Below the pieces are notes generated by a model. The model was not told the DNA's origin. It saw only the letters and a list, made by a program, of their open reading frames with translations, and did no database searches. A program made the translations under genes and the position numbers. From the NCBI GenBank assembly GCA_949289625.1, contig CASEPH010000393.1:1-5161 (forward strand): DNA of 5,161 nt, in the 5' to 3' direction. Positions 1 to 5,161 of the stretch are shown here, one piece after another. Source of the DNA: an uncultured Clostridia bacterium. GTDB taxonomy: Bacteria; Bacillota_A; Clostridia; Oscillospirales; Oscillospiraceae. The number at the start of each line of letters is the position of its first letter. Position 1 is the stretch's first letter.

Positions 1-76
1 TTGAGCCGCAGACAACGGAAATCGCCTGCCTTGTCCTGCTCTTACTGGCAAAACGGATATACAGAGATATAAGGAG
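1..76 (+). other. Possible 3' end of an unrecognised upstream gene
   Basis: All three plus frames are open or nearly open at the left edge. One frame ends in TAA at 70-72, just before the terminator hairpin at 77. Another encodes a hydrophobic run (Ile-Ala-Cys-Leu-Val-Leu-Leu-Leu-Leu-Ala) followed by basic residues and ends at TGA 129-131, inside the terminator T-tract. The first fits the terminator position better; the second looks more protein-like. I recognise neither. The strong terminator just downstream is the main reason to think a plus-strand gene ends here. Confidence 0.25.
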
Positions 77-129
77 GCTCCCTACCTCAGCCGGGGAACC
101 GTCTCCGGCAAAGGACAGGGAGCGTTTTT
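77..129 (+). terminator. Rho-independent terminator with a two-part stem
   Basis: The outer arms GCTCCCT (77-83) and AGGGAGC (117-123) pair perfectly. Inside them GCCGGGGA (90-97) pairs with TCTCCGGC (102-109) with one G-U pair, leaving a four-base loop. The outer stem is followed one base later by TTTTT at 125-129. Stem strength plus the T-tract on the plus strand make this a convincing intrinsic terminator for a gene entering from the left edge. It would also shield the region to the right from upstream transcription. Confidence 0.8.
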
Positions 130-149
130 GACCACATTTTCAGCCACAG
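128..149 (+). repeat. Imperfect 22-nt direct repeat, copy 1
   Basis: This copy matches positions 384-405 at 18 of 22 positions without gaps. It begins TTGACCACAT and ends CCACAG, with mismatches confined to the middle. It overlaps the T-tract of the terminator. Repeats of this size near an integrase gene are often integrase arm-binding sites or element ends; that role is inferred here from position only. Confidence 0.6.
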
Positions 150-370
150 TGCGGTGCGGAACACGTGGAAATAGCAGCTTTAGAGAGTGACAGAAAGCAA
201 ATGGAATGGAGCGGAAACGGCACAAAGCAAGCGGAAATCATGCAAAAAATCTTTCCGCACTTCTTTGTATGTGTCAGCACAGGTTAGATACTCTCAATTA
301 TTCTTCCTGAAGATTGCCAATTATCGCTCAAACCATCCTACTTTAAGCACAAATCCATGGCTCTTTTACC

Positions 371-389
371 GGTCAAGCACCTCTTGACC
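371..389. other. Candidate recombinase core site (inverted repeat)
   Basis: GGTCAAG (371-377) and CTTGACC (383-389) are perfect inverted arms around the 5-nt spacer CACCT. Inverted arms of about 7 bp around a 5-8 nt spacer are the general form of a tyrosine-recombinase crossover site. The site lies 72 nt beyond the integrase stop codon, and its right arm overlaps the second 22-nt direct repeat. The symmetry is seen directly; the att function is inferred. It could instead be a small hairpin without function. Confidence 0.35.
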
Positions 390-405
390 ACATATTTGCC
401 CACAG
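384..405 (+). repeat. Imperfect 22-nt direct repeat, copy 2
   Basis: This is the second copy of the repeat at 128-149, starting 256 nt further on. The first ten bases (TTGACCACAT) and the last six (CCACAG) are identical between copies. Its start forms the right arm of the inverted repeat at 371-389. No such inverted partner is present at the first copy, so the two copies are not equivalent in structure. Confidence 0.6.
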
Positions 406-417
406 ACAGCGAAAACC

Positions 418-449
418 GGCCCGCCGTGGGATTTTTCTCCCGGCGGGCC
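418..449 (-). terminator. GC-rich hairpin after integrase, probable terminator
   Basis: GGCCCGCCG (418-426) and CGGCGGGCC (441-449) form a perfect 9-bp stem, with two or three further G-C or G-U pairs toward the loop. It starts 12 nt beyond the integrase stop codon on the minus strand. Read on that strand, the stem is followed by GGTTTTCGC, a short T-run, so termination efficiency may be moderate. On the plus strand no T-run follows, so it is best assigned to the integrase transcript. Confidence 0.6.
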
Positions 450-461
450 AGTTTACGTCAT

Positions 462-722
462 TCAGCTTGCCTTTCGGCTCCACCGTTTCCTCGCCTGGAA
501 GGTGGTCATGGTGCGCTCTTTTGGTTTCTCCTCCTGCGGATTGACTTCCACCTTGGCGATGCCCTGGTCGATCTTTACCGCTGCCCTCTGCCGCATCTCG
601 TCGGTGACATGGGAGTAGGTGTTCAGCGTGGTGGCACTGGACACATGGCCCAGGATGGTGGAGAGGGTCTTAATGTCCATCCCGTAGGCCAAGGCGTTGG
701 TGGCGAAGGTGTGCCGCAAATC
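462..722 (-). pseudogene. Tyrosine recombinase (phage-type integrase), C-terminal fragment
   Basis: About 86 codons remain of the catalytic C-terminal domain of a site-specific tyrosine recombinase of the kind that excises and integrates conjugative elements and phages. The fragment opens with Asp-Leu-Arg-His-Thr-Phe-Ala-Thr, the family's second-arginine motif, then has Leu-Gly-His and Thr-Tyr-Ser-His-Val, whose Tyr is the expected nucleophile. A charged tail of about 35 residues rich in Lys, Arg and Glu follows. The histidine that normally precedes the Asp is absent; the codon there is TAG and the sequence beyond belongs to tctC. The N-terminal domains, first catalytic Arg and Lys are therefore lost and the product would be inactive. 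TTG at 719-717 could start an open frame but has no meaning as a gene start. Family assignment is firm; the specific element is not identifiable. Confidence 0.88.
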
Positions 723-1348
723 CTATTATTGACCATAATAACCAGGACTTTTGCCTGTATGCAAATCCAGATAAAACCGGAATTGAGAGCTTTGAGGATT
801 TGAAGGTATATGGACAGGAAAACCGGGTATTGTTTGGGAGCGGCGGTGCCGGAACCTCTTTGTATATCGTGCAAAAAAGTCTCTTAGACGCCTTGGATAT
901 CAGCTCGGATACCATTACTCAGAATGGAACCGCAGAGGGGCTGGCAAACCTTATGGCCGGGACTGTAGATGTGGCAATGAGCTCTTTTAAGGATGCCGCC
1001 GACTATGTGAAAAGCGGAGAGATCGTGCCCATCCTGTGGTTTGGCGATGGAACTTATTCTGATGGAGACACCTATCAAGATGTGCCCTCCGCTCAAGACA
1101 ACGGTATAGAGATCAACTACAGTGGCTTCTACTACTACTCGATTCGCAGTGGCTCTGACCAGGCCTTTGTGGACGAACTATATGATGCTTTTTCCGCGGT
1201 ATATCAGAATCCAGATTTTATTGCTGAATGTGAAATGCTGGGGACGACCCCCTCTGGCATGAAGTCTGATGAAATCAGCACTTATTTGGAGGAATTCTCT
1301 GAAATGGCGGAGCGCACTTTCGCCTGGAGTGAGCATGGAGACAAATAA
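722..1348 (+). pseudogene. tctC: TctC/Bug-family solute-binding protein, 5'-truncated
   Basis: This is the extracytoplasmic substrate-binding component of a tripartite tricarboxylate transporter, which captures small organic anions and delivers them to TctAB. About 208 codons remain against a usual length near 320-340, so the signal peptide and first part of lobe 1 are missing. Family features include Pro-Asp-Lys-Thr-Gly with Phe-Glu-Asp-Leu, the glycine-rich Gly-Ser-Gly-Gly-Ala-Gly-Thr-Ser ligand loop near codons 43-50, Leu-Met-Ala-Gly-Thr-Val-Asp-Val-Ala, and the C-terminal helix region with Asn-Pro-Asp-Phe and Leu-Gly-Thr-Thr-Pro. The frame is readable as TctC from about 722; to the left it runs into antisense integrase sequence and meets a stop at 671-673. 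TTG at 800 and other internal codons have no ribosome binding site that would rescue a start. It overlaps tctB by 14 nt. Without signal peptide and complete lobe 1 it cannot act as a receptor. Confidence 0.85.
724..740. other. 6-bp inverted repeat at the integrase/tctC breakpoint
   Basis: TATTAT (724-729) and ATAATA (735-740) are perfect inverted arms around the 5-nt spacer TGACC. The motif starts within two bases of the point where integrase and tctC sequences meet. It contains TTGACCA (729-735), also present in the 22-nt repeats. It encodes plausible TctC residues (Ile-Ile-Asp-His-Asn-Asn), so it may be ordinary coding sequence. Confidence 0.3.
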
Positions 1349-1796
1349 AGCGATGAAAAAGAAAATCAATGTCACTGCATTGTCCGCCCTGCTCTTACTG
1401 CTGTTTTCTGCAGCAGTTTGGGTGGCGATCCCCTTTTGCATTGAGGAGTATTCTACCGCTACTGACATTGGTCCACGAGCATTTCCCCAATTGATTTGTG
1501 CCGCCGTCTGTATCCTCTGCCTATTACAATTGGTTTTGCTCATACTCAAAATAGAAAAAGGAACATATGTAGAATTTTGCCCAGCAGATTTGATCCCTGT
1601 GCTTCTTGCGATGGGATTGGCGTTGGTCGCCGTCATTGCTGCATTATATATCAACATTTTGATAGCAGGTGTGTTATGTGCTGAGGCCTTTTTACTCCTC
1701 CTGAAGGCCAGAGATTGGCGGTATTATCTCGCAGTAGTGATAACCGGAGGCGTGCTGTATGTTTTGATGAAATTTGTCATGCATATTCGATTTTGA
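1335..1796 (+). CDS. tctB: TctB-family small membrane subunit of TTT transporter
   Basis: This 153-residue protein is the small, poorly conserved membrane subunit that partners TctA. It has an N-terminal transmembrane helix at about residues 15-34, the family-typical Ile-Gly-Pro-Arg-Ala-Phe-Pro at 45-51, a second helix at about 50-72, and two or three further helices between 87 and 148 (two of them closely spaced). Length and order match the TctB/DUF1468 family. The ATG at 1335 was chosen because GGAG at 1326-1329 lies 5 nt upstream. The alternative ATG at 1353 would remove Met-Glu-Thr-Asn-Lys-Ala and has GGAG 12 nt upstream, which is less favourable. The gene overlaps the end of tctC by 14 nt and ends 13 nt before tctA, so translation is probably coupled. 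Sequence identity of TctB proteins is usually low; context makes this call secure. Confidence 0.88.
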   Translation: METNKAMKKKINVTALSALLLLLFSAAVWVAIPFCIEEYSTATDIGPRAFPQLICAAVCILCLLQLVLLILKIEKGTYVEFCPADLIPVLLAMGLALVAVIAALYINILIAGVLCAEAFLLLLKARDWRYYLAVVITGGVLYVLMKFVMHIRF

Positions 1797-1809
1797 GAGG
1801 AGATTCTTC

Positions 1810-3294
1810 ATGGCGGAGATTTTAAATGCACTGCCGCTACTGATCAACATCCAAACGATCCTGTGTATGCTGTTTGGACTCATCGTCGGCATCATATTTG
1901 GGGCTGTTCCAGGCTTTACCGGAGTCACTGCGATTGCGATCATTCTTCCCTTTACCTTCTCCCTGGAACCGACCGCTGCAATCGTAATGCTGTTTAGCTG
2001 CTTTTGCGGAGGATGTTTTGGCGGCTCGATCACGGCGATCTTGATCGGCACTCCTGGAGCCCCTGAGGCCGCTGCTACAGTCAAAGACGGGTATCAATTG
2101 GCCCTAAAGGGTGAGAGCTACAAGGCCATCTCTATGGCAGTGTTTGCCTCCTGCATTGGAGGGACCGTCAGTGCGGTTCTTCTGATGGCCTTAGCTCCTG
2201 TCATTGCTGAGTGGACCCTTCTCTTTGCCCCTCCGGAATATTTTGTTTTAGGTATTTTCGGAATTTCTGTAATCGCGGGTCTTAATGAGGGCAGCCTGCT
2301 GATCGGCATTGCCTTTGGCCTGATTGGAATACTTTTTTCCATGATCGGGATGGATGCGCAAAGCGGCGTTCAGCGCTTCACATTTGGTAACTTAGAGCTG
2401 TATTCGGGCCTTAGCCTGACCCCCATTATTTTAGGGATTTTTGCTTTGACACGTGTTTTTAAAGGCTTTGAGCGCAAGCATGCGCAGGCCTCCGAACAAG
2501 CGGTCCCCCTTAGCAAGGAAAAACTGACGATGCGGGAGTATCGGGACTGTGCTGGCCCTATCGTAAGAGGTACGATCATTGGCTCCATTATTGGTGCCAT
2601 TCCAGCAGCAGGCGCTGCTATCGCGGCCTTTATTGCGTACAATGTGGAAAAAGTGTTTGGGAAGAAGCGTGAACTATTAGGTACCGGGGTCTTACAGGGA
2701 GTGGCCGCTCCAGAGGCGGCCAATAACGCGGTAACAGGGACCTCACTCCTGCCCCTGCTCACATTGGGAATCCCCGGAAGCGGCGGAGCGGCTGCTCTGC
2801 TGGGCGCTTTTATGATGCACGGCCTGGCTCCAGGGCCTTTCCTGTTTCGAAATAATGCTACCACCATGTATGCCATTATGTTTGGCTTCATCCTGACAAA
2901 TATTCTGCTCTTTTTTGTAGTCAGATTCATGGTCAAAGGGTTTGTGCATATTACTCGTGTGCCGGAAACCGCACTGATTACGGTTCTCTTTGTCATTTGT
3001 TTGGCCGGTGCCTACTGCAACAAAGCCTCGTGGTTTGACGTTATGGTCACCATTGTAGTCGGGATCGGTGCCTATCTGCTTTCCAATTTGAATGTCCCCA
3101 TGATCCCCTTCATTCTGGGCTTTATTCTAGGCCCAACGATTGAAACAAATTTTCGGAAGGCCATGATTATGTCCGATGGGGATGTAACTATTTTTATTAC
3201 AAGGCCGATTTGCATTATTCTGATCGTCTTGACCATTGTCATGCTGGTAGGGACCACATGGATGAGCCATTCCATGAAGGAGCCTGCGGAGTAA
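1810..3294 (+). CDS. tctA: TctA-family large membrane subunit of TTT transporter
   Basis: This 494-residue integral membrane protein has the normal length for TctA, the permease that moves the substrate delivered by TctC using an ion gradient. The two family signatures are present: Gly-Thr-Pro-Gly-Ala-Pro with a following Asp-Gly-Tyr at residues 80-95, and Pro-Glu-Ala-Ala-Asn-Asn followed by Leu-Gly-Ile-Pro-Gly at 301-323, with Gly-Leu-Ala-Pro-Gly-Pro at 338-343. These two halves are the internally repeated elements of the family. Around ten or more hydrophobic segments alternate with short loops. A charged cytoplasmic-type loop lies at about 218-245. ATG at 1810 is supported by AGGAG at 1798-1802, 7 nt upstream; the TTG 36 nt earlier lies inside tctB and is not needed. 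The gene appears intact but has no working receptor beside it, since tctC is truncated. Substrate cannot be told from TctA sequence. Confidence 0.95.
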   Translation: MAEILNALPLLINIQTILCMLFGLIVGIIFGAVPGFTGVTAIAIILPFTFSLEPTAAIVMLFSCFCGGCFGGSITAILIGTPGAPEAAATVKDGYQLALKGESYKAISMAVFASCIGGTVSAVLLMALAPVIAEWTLLFAPPEYFVLGIFGISVIAGLNEGSLLIGIAFGLIGILFSMIGMDAQSGVQRFTFGNLELYSGLSLTPIILGIFALTRVFKGFERKHAQASEQAVPLSKEKLTMREYRDCAGPIVRGTIIGSIIGAIPAAGAAIAAFIAYNVEKVFGKKRELLGTGVLQGVAAPEAANNAVTGTSLLPLLTLGIPGSGGAAALLGAFMMHGLAPGPFLFRNNATTMYAIMFGFILTNILLFFVVRFMVKGFVHITRVPETALITVLFVICLAGAYCNKASWFDVMVTIVVGIGAYLLSNLNVPMIPFILGFILGPTIETNFRKAMIMSDGDVTIFITRPICIILIVLTIVMLVGTTWMSHSMKEPAE

Positions 3295-3300
3295 AGAGGA
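3295..3300 (+). promoter_or_regulatory. Distant ribosome binding site for the sulfatase
   Basis: AGAGGA directly follows the tctA stop codon and lies 14 nt before ATG 3315, a longer gap than for tctB (5 nt) or tctA (7 nt). No closer purine-rich site and no nearer in-frame start codon is visible. The protein begins with the family-typical short Met-Lys-Gln-Asn-Ile-Leu strand, which supports ATG 3315 despite the spacing. Re-initiation by ribosomes finishing tctA may help. Confidence 0.4.
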
Positions 3301-3314
3301 CCTGTGGTGCGTGT

Positions 3315-4277
3315 ATGAAACAAAATATCTTATTTTTAATGGCAGATCAGTTTACCTATGACACAATGAGTTGCATGGGCTCTTGTGCCCGGACTCCAAA
3401 CCTGGATCGTATTGCCCAATCGGCAGTGTGCTTTTCAAATTGCTACACGAACGCTCCGCTTTGTATGCCCGCCAGGACTTCATTGGCCACAGGGCTATAC
3501 CCAGAAGAATTGAATACCGTTGATAATTATGGGACCGGTCTCACCCCGCAATCGAGCACTTGGATGCAGCGGGTCCGGGATGCAGGATACGAAACCTCTC
3601 TGTTTGGAAAAGCGCACTTACATAAATTTTGCCCCGACCTCCGGGACAAGATTAGTCAGATGCAGGGCTATGGCTATCAAATCGTGGACGAGCTTCCCGG
3701 CCCACGGACCTATGCAACCGTTCGTTCCAGCTACTATGAGCATTTGAAGTCCCGCGGTCTTCTGCGGTGCTATGAAGAAGATATGAAGCGCCGGTATGAG
3801 GAGGGGCCCGTCTATGATTCCAGGCCAACCCCATTGCCGACCAAAGATTATGCGGATGTTTACATCGCAGACCGTGCTCTGGATTACCTGGGACAAGTAT
3901 CTCCGGATGTTCCATGGTTTTGCACGGTCAGCTTTGGCGGTCCTCATGACCCTTGGGATACGCCGGCGGAATATGTCCTCCCGTATCAGGATGTCATTCC
4001 GCCTCCCGCGAGACCCGCTCCCGTGTCCATAGCTCCGGACCGCCCCCGGGGTGTATACGATGAGATCTTAAACGGAAAATACGATCCCAGCCTGACTCCA
4101 GACATTAAACATATGACACAGCAGGACATTCAGGCCCTGCGACGCAGTTACTACGGTCATGTGACCCTCATCGATGATCAGATCGGACGAATCCTGACTT
4201 GCTTAGAAAGACGCGGAATGTTGGAACATACTATCATTGTCTTTACAGCCGATCATGGTGAAGAAAACGGAGACTAG
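3315..4277 (+). pseudogene. Cys-type sulfatase (alkaline phosphatase superfamily), 3'-truncated
   Basis: 320 codons of an S1-type sulfatase are present; full-length relatives have about 450-500 residues. Such enzymes hydrolyse sulfate esters, and some relatives phosphonate or phosphate monoesters. Visible features are Asp11-Gln12 in the first strand (metal ligands), Cys50-x-Pro52-x-Arg54 followed by Thr-Ser-Leu-Ala-Thr-Gly (Cys50 is converted to formylglycine), Gly-Lys99-Ala-His101, Pro-His211-Asp-Pro-Trp, and Asp313-His314-Gly-Glu near the end. It then stops at TAG 4275-4277, right after Gly-Asp 319-320. The catalytic Lys region and C-terminal subdomain that normally follow are missing, so activity is unlikely. 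No signal peptide or membrane anchor is present, so the enzyme would act in the cytoplasm. It starts 20 nt after tctA, suggesting cotranscription and action on the imported compound. A Cys-type sulfatase in an anaerobe would need a radical-SAM maturase, not seen here. Substrate is unknown; choline-sulfatase-like, arylsulfatase-like or phosphonate-hydrolase-like roles are all possible. Confidence 0.85.
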
Positions 4278-5161
4278 CTGAGGAAAACAAATGCATTGCC
4301 GACCTGCCGGATGAAGAGAACATCAACCGGATGCGGGAATTGTATGCCTGTGCAGTTACTTTCATGGACCACAATGTAGGAAAGATTTTGAGGGCATTAT
4401 ACGAAGAAGGGTTAGCGGAGAATACACTGGTTCTATTTGTTTCGGATCATGGGGAAATGCTGGGAGATTTAGATACATATCAAAAGTTTTTGGCCTATGA
4501 TCCCTCCTGTCGTATTCCCATGCTGCTGCGTTGGCCGGGAAGGATTCCCGCTGGAAGCCGGCGAAGGGATTTCACTGATTTGAACGACATCCTTCCAACT
4601 ATTTTGGATGCGGCAGGCGTGGAATACCCTGGAGCATATCCCCTGCCCGGGGAATCCTTGCTCACGGACCATCCAGTCAAGAATCGGTCGGTGCAATATG
4701 TGGAGCATCAGCGGGGCAGCAAGCGCTGGTGCTGCTGTATCAATGAACGCTATAAATATGTTCACTTTTACGGGGACGCAGACCAGCTGTTTGATTTGAA
4801 AGCCGATCCGGAGGAACGGATCGATTTACTGCATGATACTCCGAGCGCAGAGATATGTGCAGTGCGGGAGGAGATGTATGGCATCCTGGTGGAATATGAA
4901 CGTCGCTGGGGACTACCTGGATATATAAAAAATGGCGGTTTTGTCTCATATCCTCCCTATCAGATTCAGAGATATCAGGAATCCTGTTTCCCCTCTATGA
5001 TGATTCGGGAACCCGGTGCACCTCCTCTCACCGACCTAGCCGAGGAAATTCTTCAGGCCATTAAACACGAACCCACCGTACATTTAGACAAATTACATAT
5101 TGAGGGTCTTTTGACCCAGGTAGGCGGTATGTCGAAAGAGGAATTTCAACAGCTTTTGACA
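4262..5161 (+). pseudogene. Second sulfatase, 5'-truncated, continues past window end
   Basis: This is a 300-codon frame open from just after TGA 4259-4261 to the last base, and it encodes the C-terminal part of a second, different sulfatase. It contains Met-Asp-His-Asn-Val-Gly-Lys-Ile-Leu, then Ser-Asp-His-Gly-Glu-Met-Leu-Gly-Asp (metal motif), Tyr-Gln-Lys with Tyr-Asp-Pro-Ser (the expected catalytic Lys region), Arg-Ile-Pro-Met-Leu-Leu-Arg-Trp-Pro-Gly, Asp-Ile-Leu-Pro-Thr-Ile-Leu-Asp, and Leu-Phe-Asp-Leu-Lys-Ala-Asp-Pro-Glu-Glu, all typical of sulfatase C-terminal halves. After about codon 220 comes a tail I do not recognise. The N-terminal half with the Cys/Ser-x-Pro-x-Arg site is missing. 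The first in-frame ATG is 4331, without a clear ribosome binding site. Over 53 aligned residues it shares 20 identities with the truncated sulfatase upstream, without gaps, so the two are related but distinct genes. Confidence 0.85.

Larger units (their letters stand above)
132..461. other. Non-coding end region of a mobile element
   Basis: No convincing gene was found on either strand in these 330 bases. Short open frames here have no recognisable family features. The stretch holds part of the first 22-nt direct repeat, the second copy, a 7-bp inverted repeat that overlaps the second copy, and a GC-rich hairpin just past the integrase stop codon. It lies downstream of the integrase 3' end. 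In many Tn916/Tn1549-like elements the attachment site sits in exactly this place, so an element boundary probably lies within it. The exact boundary cannot be fixed from this sequence. Confidence 0.5.

Noticed and set aside
187..387. A 66-codon open frame in the region left of the integrase
   Set aside because: No ribosome binding site, no recognisable motif, and it overlaps the repeat and inverted-repeat region; it looks like chance open sequence.
384..412. TTGACC as a -35 box for a promoter reading toward the integrase region
   Set aside because: No TATAAT-like sequence lies 16-18 nt downstream of this or of the other TTGACC copies at 128 and 729.
357..803. A 148-codon plus-strand frame spanning the integrase/tctC junction
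   Set aside because: It is antisense to the integrase fragment and out of frame with TctC, both of which have clear family motifs.
1397..1417. Hairpin with arms ACTGCTG and CAGCAGT early in tctB
   Set aside because: It encodes the Leu/Phe/Ala-rich first membrane helix, has no T-tract and is not placed to hide the start codon; probably incidental.
1178..1657. A 159-codon minus-strand frame opposite tctC/tctB
   Set aside because: Antisense shadow of the two transporter genes, with no family features of its own.
2370..2996. A 208-codon minus-strand frame opposite tctA
   Set aside because: Antisense shadow of the highly conserved TctA signature region; composition is as expected from reversed codons.
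4255..4300. A single sulfatase interrupted by one frameshift or by stop-codon readthrough
   Set aside because: The Asp-His-Gly-Glu segment and the helix before it occur on both sides of the stop, so restoring the frame would give a protein with that part duplicated.

Overview
The window looks like a chromosomal segment of an anaerobic gut-type Clostridia (Oscillospiraceae-like) bacterium. This is inferred from GGAG-type ribosome binding sites, tightly packed genes, mid-range GC, an integrase tail of the kind common on Firmicutes integrative elements, and a Cys-type sulfatase. The sequence does not allow a species call.

Left part (1-722): end of a mobile element. Positions 1-76 may hold the unrecognised tail of an upstream gene. 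A strong two-part hairpin terminator follows at 77-129. Positions 132-461 are non-coding and hold a pair of 22-nt imperfect direct repeats (128-149 and 384-405), a perfect 7-bp inverted repeat with a 5-nt spacer (371-389) that resembles a tyrosine-recombinase core site, and a GC-rich hairpin (418-449). The C-terminal piece of a tyrosine recombinase lies on the minus strand (462-722). It is cut off exactly at its Asp-Leu-Arg-His-Thr motif.

Central part (722-3294): a tripartite tricarboxylate transporter (TTT) operon on the plus strand. The solute-binding protein gene tctC has lost its 5' third at the same breakpoint that truncates the integrase. It is followed by apparently intact tctB (14-nt overlap) and tctA (13-nt gap).

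Right part (3315-5161): two different sulfatases joined abnormally. The first (3315-4277) begins normally 20 nt after tctA and carries the Cys-x-Pro-x-Arg formylglycine motif, but stops directly after its Asp-His-Gly-Glu metal motif. The second is an N-terminally truncated sulfatase open from 4262 to the window end. It starts about 30 codons before its own copy of the same motif, so that segment is present twice.

Functional reading: the undamaged ancestor was probably a module that imports a small organic anion through TctABC and hydrolyses its sulfate (or phosphonate) ester in the cytoplasm with sulfatases lacking signal peptides. As seen here the module is broken at both ends: it has no complete receptor gene, no visible promoter and no complete sulfatase. 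The two sharp breakpoints (near 722 and near 4275) are the main point of interest. They could be real rearrangements or assembly chimeras, and the sequence alone cannot decide which.
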